A program made the position numbers and the translations under genes. Under the pieces are notes generated by a model that worked only from the letters and a program-made list of their open reading frames with translations, had not been told where the DNA came from and did no database searches. From NCBI GenBank assembly GCA_019119815.1, contig DWWH01000011.1, positions 1 through 41,444 of the forward strand: a stretch of DNA of 41,444 nt, given 5' to 3'. Source of the stretch: Candidatus Eisenbergiella intestinipullorum. Its GTDB lineage: Bacteria > Bacillota > Clostridia > Lachnospirales > Lachnospiraceae. Shown in pieces: positions 24,449 to 32,882 of the stretch; the stretch's first letter is position 1, and each line of letters starts with the position of its first letter.

Positions 24449-25642
24449 TTATCGTTTTACCAGCCGGTTCAGGCGTTCCGTAGCTGCCAGCATGAGCACG
24501 CCGAACAGGAACAGATAACCGGCAAACAGCCAGATCCCCACCGCAGAGGAAAGGACGCCGAACAGAGGAGGCATCAACGTTGTTCCCACATAGGCGCAGG
24601 CCATCTGAATGCCAATGACCGCCTGAGAATTTTCTCTGCCGAAGTGCTCCGGTGTGGCATGGATGATACAGGGATAGATGGGAGCGCAGCCAAACCCGAT
24701 GACGATCAGTCCGACCAGAGAAGGCCAGTCCGCCGCAGCCGGAACCGCCACCAGAACAATACCGGCAAATACCACCAGAATGCCGAGACGGATCATCTGC
24801 CTGTCTCCCAGCCGGTCTGCCACAAATCCGCTCAGGAACCGCCCCGCCGTGATGCCGATGCAGAACATGGACGCAAAGCGCGCCGCGACGGACGCATCTA
24901 TCCTTCTGAACTGCACCAGATAGCTGCTGGCCCAGAGCATCGCAGTCTGCTCCAGCGCACAGTAGGAGAAAAAGGCGATCAGGATCAGCCAGACCCCGCG
25001 GATCTGAAGCGCCTGGCGAAGCGTCAGCGATTTTGCCTCCGCAGCCTCCGCTCTTTCCTCCTTCCCCGCTTCAGCCTCCGTCCGCTGCCGCAGGCGCGCT
25101 TTTTTCCAGAGAGGAAGGCTGAGGAACAAAACCGCCGTCAGCCCCAGCTGAAGGAAGGAAACCATGCGGTATCCCCGCTGCCATCCCAGTCCGCCGGTCA
25201 GGCTGTAGCTCATGATATAGGGGCTGATGATGGTTCCCACACCCCAGAAGCAGTGCAGCCAGCTCATATCCCGCGAGGTATAGTGCAGCGCCACGTAATT
25301 GTTCAGCGCCGCATCCACAGCCCCGGCGCCCAGTCCATAGGGAACCGCCCAGAGACACAGCATCCAGAATTCACCGGAAACGGAAAATCCAAAGAGCGCA
25401 GCAGCCGTCATCAGAACGCTGAACGCCGTCACCAATCCGGCTCCGAAGCTTCTCGTCAGGCGGTCGGAAAAAAGGCTGGAAACGATGGTTCCCGCCGAAA
25501 TGATCATGGTAACAATTCCGGCCCATGAGACCGGGACACCGAGCATCTCATGCATCACGGGCCAGGCCGATCCCAGGAGGGAATCCGGAAGCCCGAGACT
25601 GATGAATGCGGCATAGATGATTGCAAGCAGAAGCGAATACAT
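24449..25642 (-). CDS. MFS transporter
   Basis: A twelve-helix major facilitator of 397 residues. Two six-helix halves are joined by a charged cytoplasmic loop (KKARLRQRTEAEAGKEERAE, about residues 185-204). The helix 2-3 loop has FSDRLTRSFG and the second half VADRLGDRQ, matching MFS signature loops. The IYAAFISLGLPDSLLGSAWP start resembles the sugar-transporter-like FucP/YfkF group. Substrate unknown. It heads a four-gene minus-strand run with RluA, the O-antigen-ligase-like and AI-2E genes. Confidence 0.9.
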   Translation of the reverse strand: MYSLLLAIIYAAFISLGLPDSLLGSAWPVMHEMLGVPVSWAGIVTMIISAGTIVSSLFSDRLTRSFGAGLVTAFSVLMTAAALFGFSVSGEFWMLCLWAVPYGLGAGAVDAALNNYVALHYTSRDMSWLHCFWGVGTIISPYIMSYSLTGGLGWQRGYRMVSFLQLGLTAVLFLSLPLWKKARLRQRTEAEAGKEERAEAAEAKSLTLRQALQIRGVWLILIAFFSYCALEQTAMLWASSYLVQFRRIDASVAARFASMFCIGITAGRFLSGFVADRLGDRQMIRLGILVVFAGIVLVAVPAAADWPSLVGLIVIGFGCAPIYPCIIHATPEHFGRENSQAVIGIQMACAYVGTTLMPPLFGVLSSAVGIWLFAGYLFLFGVLMLAATERLNRLVKR

Positions 25643-25669
25643 GACTGTTTCCTCATTTTCAGAAAATCT

Positions 25670-25684
25670 GCCGCCCCAGGCGGC
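25670..25684 (-). promoter_or_regulatory. Small leader hairpin before the MFS gene
   Basis: GCCGCC and GGCGGC with a three-base loop, 28 bp before the MFS start. The remainder of 25643-25848 shows no gene; a TTGCAT/TAATCT pair with 16-base spacing is a weak promoter candidate. Confidence 0.4.
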
Positions 25685-25848
25685 ATGATCAGGTCCGAAA
25701 ATAAGATTAACATATGGAATGGAAAATGCAAGAGGGAACTTTGCCGCCCGGTTCCGGAGGAGGTATCCCTGCCGGACCCTGCAGCCTATTTCAAAAGCGC
25801 ACGTTCCGGCAGTACCTCACAGCGGCCAATGCTCCGGCTCGTCTTTCT

Positions 25849-26149
25849 TCACCGCAGCGTACAGATTCCGGCCAGCGCCGCCAGGATGATCACAACCGGG
25901 ATCCCCCACTTCTTTCTGAGAAGCAGAAATGCCCCGCACAGGCCGATCAGAACACAGACCGGCTGCACCTGTCCCTCATAAATATAACTGGTTTCCCCGA
26001 TGGAAAGCATGGAAGTAAGGATCAGACCGATGCAGACAGGCTTCAGGCCATAGAGCGCATTCTGCATCCAGGACTGCTTTTTCCACTTCTCGAATCCCAC
26101 CGATACCAGGAAAGCCACCGAATAGCTCGGCAGCAACGCACCCAGATTC
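25849..26149 (-). pseudogene. Chromate transporter fragment, C-terminal part
   Basis: The frame reads LGALLPSYSVAFLVSVGFEKW, then LYGLKPVCIGLIL and, at the end, GAFLLLRKKWGIPVVIILAALAGI. These match the C-terminal half of a half-size chromate transporter (ChrA family). No upstream part of the gene exists: the frame meets a stop within a few codons of the LysR junction. The remaining 100 residues would make about three helices, too little for function. An ATG at 26136 could in principle start a 95-residue peptide, but no ribosome site is visible. Confidence 0.75.
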
Positions 26150-26563
26150 GCCGTTATTCAGCTTCTGCAGAATACCGTTTCGGGATTCTTCCCAGAAATG
26201 GACCTTTACTCCCGGATATTCCTTCCAGAAAACCGGACAGACATCTCCCAGCAGAAGATTGCTCAGAAGAGTCGTTGTTCCCAGCACAAGCTGCTCCTGC
26301 GGATTTCTGCCGTCTCCTATCTCCTCCAGAAGCTCATGATAGATCCGCAGAATATGGCTGGCCACCTCATAATATTTCATACCGCCTCTCGTCGGCTGAA
26401 GCCCCCGGGAGGTCCGTTCAAACAGATGTACGCCGAGAGAAGCTTCTATCTTCTGCACTGCCTGAGACAGAGACGGCTGTGCGATATAGAGCTTGGCCGC
26501 AGCCTTTGTAATGCTGCTTTCTTCAATAATGGTTTTTACATACAGCAATTCCTTGTCCGTCAT
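26150..26563 (-). pseudogene. LysR family regulator, truncated after the N-terminal half
   Basis: The first 60 residues are a normal LysR helix-turn-helix (ELLYVKTIIEESSITKAAAKL, AQPSLSQAVQKIEASLG, LFERTSRGLQPT), and the effector-binding domain begins (LVLGTTTLLSNLLLGDVCPVF). Similarity stops at about residue 138 after KLNNGE. From there the frame runs through chromate transporter sequence in the wrong frame. A normal LysR protein has about 300 residues. It could still be made as a 195-residue hybrid, with an intact DNA-binding part and no inducer domain. I place the start at 26563, after AGGGG; an ATG at 26602 lacks a ribosome site. Confidence 0.75.
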
Positions 26564-26612
26564 TTCCCCTGATTTCCCCGCCTTTATTTCATCTACTGTC
26601 ATTCTAATTATA

Positions 26613-26624
26613 GGTATTTATACC
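26613..26624. promoter_or_regulatory. Possible LysR-type operator
   Basis: GGTAT-TT-ATACC is a perfect small inverted repeat in the AT-rich spacer between the LysR remnant and the divergent XRE gene, in the usual place for LysR autoregulation. Confidence 0.35.
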
Positions 26625-26686
26625 CATAAAAGTCAATGATAATCCTATTATTATATACATATATGATAAAAAGTATTTTCGCTAGA

Positions 26687-27064
26687 ATGATTTTAAAAAT
26701 AAAAGAAGGATGGGAAAATAATTTGGAAAGCATAACAGACGACAGGATCAGAGAAATCGCATTCCGGCTGCGGAAAATCCGGGAACTGAAGGGCCTCACC
26801 CGAGAAGCCTTCTGCGCGCCTCTTTATGAAAACAGTGAATACTGGGGAATGATCGAACGCGGCGAACAGTCTATCAGCCTGGTGAAGCTTCTTCAGGTGT
26901 GCGAAGTTTACCACATCCCGATCGAAGACCTGATCGATCTGAACTATTCTCCGCAGCGGGACGCCGAGGTCAAAGCGGACATTGCCTCCCTTCTGGAGCA
27001 CTGTCATGGAAAGCAGCTTGAAGTCATCCGCAAATTTATTGAAGATATTGCTCTGGCTTTGTAA
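26687..27064 (+). CDS. XRE family helix-turn-helix protein
   Basis: A small DNA-binding protein of about 125 residues. The helix-turn-helix runs from IREIAFRLRKIRELKGLTREAF through YWGMIERGEQSISLVKLLQVCEVY (about 25-75), followed by a short acidic C-terminal helix that may dimerise. The start is uncertain: the ATG at 26687 has a poor ribosome site, and an in-frame TTG at 26723 downstream of AAGAAGGA is also possible. It is divergent from the LysR remnant and ends at a terminator shared with the convergent esterase gene. Target genes are unknown. Confidence 0.78.
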   Translation: MILKIKEGWENNLESITDDRIREIAFRLRKIRELKGLTREAFCAPLYENSEYWGMIERGEQSISLVKLLQVCEVYHIPIEDLIDLNYSPQRDAEVKADIASLLEHCHGKQLEVIRKFIEDIALAL

Positions 27065-27090
27065 GGGCACAGGCTCTTTCGCCTATTTTC

Positions 27091-27126
27091 AAAGGAGGAC
27101 CGGGACACGCCCGACCCTCCTTTTTC
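27091..27126 (+). terminator. Terminator between XRE and esterase genes
   Basis: AAAGGAGG..CGGG pairs with CCCG..CCTCCTTT and TTTTT follows on the plus strand. On the minus strand the T run is weaker. Confidence 0.8.
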
Positions 27127-28677
27127 TCAGACCTTTTTCAGAAGCCGTTCAAAAACATACCTCATCCGGAATTTTGTCAGCTCCGAAATGCAGTTTTCGT
27201 ATTTTCCGATATATTTTTCTCCCAAAAACAGGATGAACGGCTCATCCGGCGTAGAGGACTTCCATTCCGGCATCTCCGTTTTATCCTGATCCAGCCCGTT
27301 CGGATTTCCGGTCCTGGCAAAATTGGTCCAATAGTTGCACATCTTTCTCGCCAGATCATAATGCGCCCCCGTAAACGGGCGCCAGCATTTTGCCAGAGTC
27401 TCAAACATAAACCACAGCTCTGAAGAATGGAAGGCTCCCGGATGATCCCAGCCCGGGATCTCCGGATTAAAATAATACATATAATTGCCGTCGTATCCTG
27501 CCTTCATCCGCTGCCACAGGAAAAGTACATTGTTCATAAACCTTCCCTTAAAGGCGTCGTCGCTGTAGGTCAGCTTTCGCACCGCATCATCCGTATCCGC
27601 ATGGCAGAGCCTCAGAAATTCCTCCCATTCATCTCCGAATTTTTCCCTGGCAAAGCGCTCCAGATCCTCCACCGTCTCCGGGGCCGGCTTTCCGCGCAGC
27701 TCATATTCTCCGCCCGTACAGCCGAACAGAAGGGGGATGTCCGGATACCGCCCCGCCGCAAGCGCATCGGAAGGATCCTCCGTCAGAAATCTCCCGTCAA
27801 CCGTCGGAGACCACTTGTTGATAAACCCGAAATCGATTCCCATCCGGCATATGGTCTTTGCATCCGTATCTCTCGCCTGCTTCAGAGAAGCAAGCCCGTT
27901 TTTTTCAAAAAATCCGATCCCGTTCTGCTCTGCTTCCTTCAGCGTCAGCATGAAATTTCCCTGCCCGTACGCCCGAAGCCCTCCGCCGCTCTGGAAGATC
28001 GCCTTATGGAACAGCCCTTTCCCCGCATTCATGGGGGATGTGAGCTGGCAGATCACACTGCCCGCTCCCGCAGACTGCCCGAAGATCGTCACATTTTCCG
28101 GGTCTCCTCCAAACCTTCCGATATTCTTCTGAACCCATTCCAGTCCAGCCCGCTGATCCAGCATCCCGTAATTGCCATAGCAGCCGTCCGGATCTTCCTC
28201 CATCAGTTCCGGGTGGGTCAGGAAGCCGAACACTCCCACCCGGTAGTTGACAGACACCAGGACGATCCCTCTTCTCGCGATCCGTTCTCCGTCAAACTCC
28301 ATTTCTGCCGTATAGCCGCAGTTGAAGCCTCCCCCGAAAAACCATACCATGACCGGATACCTCTCCTCCCCTGTCCTGGCCGGCGTCCATACGTTCAGAT
28401 ACAGACAGTCCTCGCTCATCGGGATCTCCGGATCCACATGCCATTCCCTGGTATAGATATTATCAGGGTCCTTCCCCGGTATCTCCTGCATGGAGATCGG
28501 CGCAAACCGGCTGCAGTCCAGGACGCCCTCCCAGTCCTCCGCAGGCTCCGGCGCTCTCCACCGCAGCTTTCCCACCGGCGGCTTTGCAAACGGGATCCCT
28601 TTAAAAGCCGTGATCCTCGGATCTGCTCCGGGAATCCCCCTCACGGTTCCGTTCTCTGTCAGCGCTGTCCTTAACAT
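27127..28677 (-). CDS. Carboxylesterase/lipase family protein (type B)
   Basis: An alpha/beta hydrolase of 516 residues. The nucleophile is Ser202 in FGQSAGAGS, the oxyanion hole GGG at 115-117, and the SEDCLYLNVWTP signature of type-B carboxylesterases lies at about 88-99. The acidic and His members of the triad are likely in GGEYELR and GAFHSSELWF. No signal peptide is present, so it acts inside the cell, on unknown esters; p-nitrobenzyl esterase of Bacillus is the nearest well-known type. It is transcribed alone from the promoter at 28774-28802. Confidence 0.92.
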   Translation of the reverse strand: MLRTALTENGTVRGIPGADPRITAFKGIPFAKPPVGKLRWRAPEPAEDWEGVLDCSRFAPISMQEIPGKDPDNIYTREWHVDPEIPMSEDCLYLNVWTPARTGEERYPVMVWFFGGGFNCGYTAEMEFDGERIARRGIVLVSVNYRVGVFGFLTHPELMEEDPDGCYGNYGMLDQRAGLEWVQKNIGRFGGDPENVTIFGQSAGAGSVICQLTSPMNAGKGLFHKAIFQSGGGLRAYGQGNFMLTLKEAEQNGIGFFEKNGLASLKQARDTDAKTICRMGIDFGFINKWSPTVDGRFLTEDPSDALAAGRYPDIPLLFGCTGGEYELRGKPAPETVEDLERFAREKFGDEWEEFLRLCHADTDDAVRKLTYSDDAFKGRFMNNVLFLWQRMKAGYDGNYMYYFNPEIPGWDHPGAFHSSELWFMFETLAKCWRPFTGAHYDLARKMCNYWTNFARTGNPNGLDQDKTEMPEWKSSTPDEPFILFLGEKYIGKYENCISELTKFRMRYVFERLLKKV

Positions 28678-28773
28678 GTCTTTTCCCTCCCGTTCCTTCG
28701 TTCCCCGCCCTTCCTTTTCCCCCTCTGCTGCCGCAGCGTTTTTCGGAAAGGCCGTTATCTGTGTACAATATTC

Positions 28774-28802
28774 ATCATAGTGGAAGAGAAGAATGCCTGC
28801 AA
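28774..28802 (-). promoter_or_regulatory. Promoter of the carboxylesterase gene
   Basis: TTGCAG, 17 bases, TATGAT on the minus strand, about 97 bp before the start. Confidence 0.65.
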
Positions 28803-28883
28803 TCCATATAGGAAAAAAGTATCTGTCAATAGGCGGACCTGTTGCCGTTCCCTCCGCGCCATTCGCAAAGCCGCGCTACGCGC

Positions 28884-29573
28884 TCACACCTTAAACCGGT
28901 ACCCGACTCCCCAGATCGTTTCGATATACTGCGGATTTGCAGTATCCGTTTCAATCTTTTCACGGATCTTCTTGATGTGCACGGTTACGGTCGCGATGTC
29001 GCCGATGGAATCCATGTCCCAGATCTCCCGGAACAGCTCCTCCTTGGTAAATACGTGGTTCGGATTCTCAGCGAGGAAGGTGAGCAGATCGAATTCCTTG
29101 GTGGTAAAGGGCTTTTCCACGCCGTTGATGAAGACACGGCGGGCGGTTTTATCGATCCGGATGCCGCGGATCTCCACGATGTCGTTGGCCTTCTGGTTGG
29201 AGCTGACCAGGCGGGTATAACGGGCCAGATGGGCCTTTACCCGTGCTACCAGCTCGCTGGGGCTGAAGGGCTTTGTCATATAATCATCCGCGCCCAGCCC
29301 CAGGCCCCGGATCTTGTCGATGTCATCCTTCTTGGCGGAGACCATCAGGATCGGAATGTTCTTTTCATCCCGGATGCGGCGGCAGATCTCAAAGCCGTCG
29401 ATCCCGGGCAGCATCAGGTCCAGGATGATCAGGTCAAAGCTTTCGTTCATCGCCGCTTCCAGCCCTTTTTCTCCGTCGTTCTCGATCTCCACCTGAAAGC
29501 CGGACAGCTCCAGATAATCCTTCTCCAGGTCCGCGATCGCTTCTTCATCTTCAATGATCAATATCTTACTCAT
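28884..29573 (-). CDS. Response regulator transcription factor (OmpR/PhoB family)
   Basis: A 229-residue two-domain regulator. The receiver domain has the acidic pocket Glu8-Asp9, phosphoacceptor Asp52 (LDLMLPG) and the conserved Lys in TKPF. The C-terminal winged helix ends with TVTVHIKKIREKIE and TIWGVGYRF. It resembles VanR-type regulators. It follows the kinase gene with an 8-base overlap (ATGAGTAA), so the two are translated together. Confidence 0.95.
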   Translation of the reverse strand: MSKILIIEDEEAIADLEKDYLELSGFQVEIENDGEKGLEAAMNESFDLIILDLMLPGIDGFEICRRIRDEKNIPILMVSAKKDDIDKIRGLGLGADDYMTKPFSPSELVARVKAHLARYTRLVSSNQKANDIVEIRGIRIDKTARRVFINGVEKPFTTKEFDLLTFLAENPNHVFTKEELFREIWDMDSIGDIATVTVHIKKIREKIETDTANPQYIETIWGVGYRFKV

Positions 29574-31050
29574 TCTCTTCTGCCTCCCTGTATTTTCTGA
29601 TCACGAAATGCAGGCACGTGCCCTCGCCTTCTTTGCTGGTCGCCCAGATGTAGCCTCCGTGATCCTCGATGATCTTTTTTACGATGGAAAGTCCGATGCC
29701 GCTGCCTCCGGTGGAAGAATTCCGGGAAGCGTCGGTACGGTAAAAACGCTCGAAGATCTTCCCCAGATCCTTTGCGGCGATCCCTTTTCCGTTGTCTTCG
29801 ATCTCCACCCGCACTGAATCCACCTCATCCAGGATCCGGATGTTGATCACGCCCTTCGGCTTATCCATGTATTTGATGCTGTTTCCAACGATATTATCAA
29901 TCACCTTCTTCAGCTGTTCCGGGTCGGCGATGATCCTGGTGGACGGATCCACCAGGTTGGAATAGTTCAGCTCGATATTTTTGGATTCCAGATCCAGTCC
30001 AACGTCCTCCACGCAGTCCTGAAAAAATTCCGCCAGATTGATCCGGTGAAAATTGTAGGGGATCCGGTTGCTGTCGATGCCGGAATAATAGGTCAGCTCA
30101 TTGATCAGCCGGTTCATGTCGTTGGCCTTCGTATAGATGGTCTTGATATAGCGGTCCATTTTTTCCGGCGTATCCGCCACGCCGTCCATGATCCCTTCCA
30201 CATAGCCCTTGATGGCCGTGATCGGGGTTTTCAGATCATGAGAAATATTGCTGACCAGCTCCCGGTTCTGGCGCTCATTCTGGATCTTTTCCTCCGTAGA
30301 TTCCTTCAGACGCAGGCGCATGTCCTCATAGTTGCGGTACAGCTCTCCGATCTCGTTGGCGTCCTCCGAGGTCAGACTGTATTCAAAGTTCCCTTCCGCG
30401 ATCTGCTGCATGGCCACATTCAGCCGGTCGATCGGCTCGAAAAATCCCTTGTATATCCATTGGGTCAGCACAATGCTGGTCAGGACCAGGATGAAGACGA
30501 TGGCGGAAAACAGATAGATGAGGAAGGACCTGGAGATCACGCTGTTGACCCGCGTCACCAGAAAGAGGCTTCCTTCTTCTCCGTCCGAGAACCGGAAATC
30601 GATCTGTTTTACCAGCTTCTGCATGTCATTATAGTAAAAACCGGAATTGGTATCCTGGCTTTCAAATCCGTACGCAGGCAGTCTGCTGAAAAACCGTCTG
30701 TTCATCTCTTCACTTCCGGAATAATATTCCTGCGTCCCCTTCCGCACCACGATATAGGAAGAAACCTGCAGCGCATCCTCGTTGACCTCATCCAGAAACG
30801 CCGGATCCTCCAGCTTTCTCTCGTCCTCCTCCGCGATATTTTCCAGACGGATATACAGATTGTTCGTCGTGTTGCTGAAGGAAGCCAGCGAATCCGACAG
30901 CGTGCTGTCATCCGTGATCTCTATCTGAAAATCCAGATCGGAATTATGGACGACCATCGCTCCGATCGCAATAAAGGCGATTCCCGAAAGAAAGATCGGC
31001 AGAAGGATCACGATCAGAAATGTGATGATCAGTTTTGTCCGAAACCGCAT
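29566..31050 (-). CDS. Sensor histidine kinase (HAMP-HisKA-HATPase)
   Basis: The 494-residue protein has two membrane helices (about 8-33 and 176-198) around a 140-residue extracellular sensor domain with no recognisable fold. A HAMP region follows (about 200-250), then a HisKA domain with phosphorylated His271 (SNISHDLKTPI) and an ATPase domain with DNGKGI and GGSGIGLSIV. The ATG at 31050 follows GGAAGGAG; an earlier in-frame ATG is discarded. It lies upstream of its regulator, the reverse of the commonest order. The signal is unknown. Confidence 0.94.
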   Translation of the reverse strand: MRFRTKLIITFLIVILLPIFLSGIAFIAIGAMVVHNSDLDFQIEITDDSTLSDSLASFSNTTNNLYIRLENIAEEDERKLEDPAFLDEVNEDALQVSSYIVVRKGTQEYYSGSEEMNRRFFSRLPAYGFESQDTNSGFYYNDMQKLVKQIDFRFSDGEEGSLFLVTRVNSVISRSFLIYLFSAIVFILVLTSIVLTQWIYKGFFEPIDRLNVAMQQIAEGNFEYSLTSEDANEIGELYRNYEDMRLRLKESTEEKIQNERQNRELVSNISHDLKTPITAIKGYVEGIMDGVADTPEKMDRYIKTIYTKANDMNRLINELTYYSGIDSNRIPYNFHRINLAEFFQDCVEDVGLDLESKNIELNYSNLVDPSTRIIADPEQLKKVIDNIVGNSIKYMDKPKGVINIRILDEVDSVRVEIEDNGKGIAAKDLGKIFERFYRTDASRNSSTGGSGIGLSIVKKIIEDHGGYIWATSKEGEGTCLHFVIRKYREAEENE

Positions 31051-31176
31051 ATGCTCTCCTTCCTGCACATTCTGTGCGCCGAAGCGCGCATTTCCTTAAT
31101 CAAGGCTATTCTAACACAAAATAAAAATCAGAATATGAAAACGGAAAAATAATTTTCTAAAAAAATTATAAACAGG

Positions 31177-31205
31177 TTGACACAATGGGATTCCTTTGCT
31201 ATAGT
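31177..31205 (+). promoter_or_regulatory. Promoter of the perR gene
   Basis: TTGACA, 17 bases, TATAGT on the plus strand, a near-consensus promoter. Confidence 0.82.
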
Positions 31206-31231
31206 AACAGTAACAGTTATTGTTTTTGTTA
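31205..31231 (+). promoter_or_regulatory. Possible autoregulatory operator of the perR gene
   Basis: Directly after the -10, TAACAG occurs twice in tandem and TAACA/TGTTA forms an inverted repeat. The place suits repression of initiation, but it differs from the classic PerR box, so the assignment is weak. Confidence 0.4.
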
Positions 31232-31249
31232 GAGAGGAGGCGGTATAGA

Positions 31250-31645
31250 GTGCTGAAATACAGCCGCCAGCGGGAAGCCATCAAAAATTTCCTGATGACC
31301 AGACACGACCATCCGACGGCAGATGTAGTTTACAGCAATGTGAGGACAGAATTCCCCAATATCAGCCTTGGAACCGTTTACCGGAATCTGACATTGCTTG
31401 CCGATCTGGGTGAGATAGCCCGGCTACGTGTCGGAGACGGCGTGGATCATTTTGACGCGGATACTCATCCGCATTACCATTTTGTATGCAGTGAATGCGG
31501 CAGTGTGACAGACCTGAAGCTGAAGGACATCAGCGGTCTGCTGGAAGCGGCAGCCGGAGATTTTGACGGTCTGATCCAGGGGCATGTTACTTATTTTTAC
31601 GGCCTGTGCCCGCACTGTGCACACAGAGCGCAGAAAACCTCTTAA
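31250..31645 (+). CDS. perR: Fur family transcriptional regulator, PerR type
   Basis: A 131-residue Fur-family repressor that starts at a GTG after GAGGAGG. All five residues of the Bacillus PerR regulatory metal site align: His21 (HPTAD), Asp69 (HFD), His75 and His77 (PHYH) and Asp88 (SVTD). The structural zinc site has Cys80/Cys83 (CSEC) and Cys120/Cys123 (CPHC). Asp at 88 and not Glu favours PerR over Fur. It should sense peroxide through metal-catalysed His oxidation and repress defence genes such as the following rubrerythrin and desulfoferrodoxin. Confidence 0.9.
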   Translation: MLKYSRQREAIKNFLMTRHDHPTADVVYSNVRTEFPNISLGTVYRNLTLLADLGEIARLRVGDGVDHFDADTHPHYHFVCSECGSVTDLKLKDISGLLEAAAGDFDGLIQGHVTYFYGLCPHCAHRAQKTS

Positions 31646-31672
31646 TCCGGCCCGGCCGAAGGCGGGAAGGAT

Positions 31673-31731
31673 GGTGCCAAAAGAACGGCACCGGTCAAAG
31701 TTGTTAGCCAGCGGCAGCGCAAGCAGCCGCT
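31673..31731 (+). promoter_or_regulatory. Two hairpins between perR and rubrerythrin
   Basis: GGTGCC/GGCACC (31673-31692) and AGCGGC/GCCGCT (31710-31731) stand in the 123-bp spacer. An A/T stretch with TTTTTT follows the second, eleven bases on, so a weak terminator or an mRNA-processing element is possible. Confidence 0.45.
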
Positions 31732-31768
31732 CCCTATAAAAATTTTTTCAGAAAAGGAGAAAAAAGCC

Positions 31769-32311
31769 ATGAAATTTGTATGTCAGGTATGTGGTTACGT
31801 TTATGAAGGAGATGCAGCACCGGAGAAGTGCCCTGTATGCGGCGCTCCCGCTGAGAAGTTCACCGCTCAGACCGGAACTCTGGAATGGGCTGCCGAGCAC
31901 GTGGTAGGCGTGGCTCAGGGCGCAAGCGAAGATATTATGGAAGATCTGAGAGCCAATTTCTCCGGCGAGTGCACGGAAGTCGGCATGTATCTTGCAATGG
32001 CAAGAGTTGCTCACAGAGAAGGCTATCCTGAGATCGGCCTGTACTGGGAGAAGGCTGCTTACGAAGAGGCTGAGCATGCTGCGAAGTTCGCTGAGCTGCT
32101 TGGCGAAGTAGTTACCGATTCCACCAAGAAGAATCTGGAAATGAGAATTGAGGCTGAGAACGGCGCTACCGCCGGCAAGTTCGACCTTGCAAAGCGCGCT
32201 AAGGCTGCCAACCTGGATGCGATCCATGACACCGTTCATGAAATGGCCCGCGACGAAGCCCGTCACGGAAAGGCTTTCCAGGGACTGCTCGAGAGATACT
32301 TTGGCAAATAA
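31769..32311 (+). CDS. Reverse rubrerythrin
   Basis: An anaerobe peroxide reductase of 180 residues with swapped domain order. A rubredoxin-like iron site comes first (Cys5, Cys8, Cys21, Cys24), then a four-helix diiron domain with the expected Glu and His ligands in [24 protein letters not shown] and [11 protein letters not shown]. It reduces hydrogen peroxide to water using NADH-derived electrons. AAGGAG precedes the ATG by nine bases. Codon use leans more to GCT, GAA and AAG than in neighbours, as expected for a highly expressed protein. It lies between perR and desulfoferrodoxin. Confidence 0.93.
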   Translation: MKFVCQVCGYVYEGDAAPEKCPVCGAPAEKFTAQTGTLEWAAEHVVGVAQGASEDIMEDLRANFSGECTEVGMYLAMARVAHREGYPEIGLYWEKAAYEEAEHAAKFAELLGEVVTDSTKKNLEMRIEAENGATAGKFDLAKRAKAANLDAIHDTVHEMARDEARHGKAFQGLLERYFGK

Positions 32312-32340
32312 TCCGGCCTTTTTACCGGGTTGAAAAGCTA

Positions 32341-32366
32341 ACGGCCCGTCATACGGGCCGTCTTTT
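32341..32366 (+). terminator. Hairpin between rubrerythrin and desulfoferrodoxin
   Basis: ACGGCCCGT and ACGGGCCGT form a perfect 9-bp stem with a three-base loop, followed by CTTTTCC. The T run is short, so it may be a partial terminator that lets some transcription reach desulfoferrodoxin. Confidence 0.6.
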
Positions 32367-32423
32367 CCGAAAGAGAGGCCGCCGGCCCGCGGCCCTGACT
32401 CACGCAGAATAAAGGAGGATGTC

Positions 32424-32792
32424 ATGGAATTTTATATTTGCAGACACTGCGGCAATATCGTCACCAAGCTTACTGATCACAAGGTTCCCGTTATGTGCTG
32501 CGGGGAAAAGATGGAGCTTCTTGAAGCGGGCGTCACCGACGCAGCCGTGGAAAAGCATGTTCCTTCCTACAGCGTGGACGGAAACGTGGTCAACGTTCAG
32601 GTAGGCTCCACCGAGCATCCCATGATCGAGACGCACTGGATCGAGTGGATCGCCGTAGAGACCAGCCAGGGCTTTGCGACCAAATGGCTCAAGCCGGAAG
32701 ACAGCCCGAAGGCTTCCTTTGCCCTGGCAGAGGGTGAAGAGCTGAAAGCCGTATATGCTTACTGCAACCTGCATGGTCTGTGGAAGGCATAA
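32424..32792 (+). CDS. dfx: Desulfoferrodoxin (superoxide reductase)
   Basis: The 122-residue protein reduces superoxide to peroxide, which rubrerythrin can then remove. The N-terminal desulforedoxin-like centre I has Cys6, Cys9, Cys25 and Cys26. Centre II has His45, His65, His71, Cys114 and His117, with Glu43-Lys44-His45 as in known enzymes. It is therefore a two-iron superoxide reductase. AAAGGAGG precedes the ATG. It ends at a strong terminator. Confidence 0.95.
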   Translation: MEFYICRHCGNIVTKLTDHKVPVMCCGEKMELLEAGVTDAAVEKHVPSYSVDGNVVNVQVGSTEHPMIETHWIEWIAVETSQGFATKWLKPEDSPKASFALAEGEELKAVYAYCNLHGLWKA

Positions 32793-32812
32793 GACGGACG
32801 GCGGTCTGCCGC

Positions 32813-32863
32813 AAAAAATCCGCCCGAACGCAGCTTCTGTGTGCGTCCGGGCGGATTTTTTTC
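32813..32863. terminator. Bidirectional terminator after desulfoferrodoxin and S-adenosylhomocysteinase
   Basis: AAATCCGCCCG and CGGGCGGATTT with inner ACGCA/TGCGT pairing, and T runs on both strands. It serves two convergent genes. Confidence 0.92.
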
Positions 32864-32882
32864 TTTGTATTTTCTGTTCTCC

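Noticed and set aside
23645..25528. A 627-codon open frame on the plus strand opposite RluA and MFS genes
   Set aside because: It spans two real genes and their gap, with no known motif; both minus-strand genes are clear family members.
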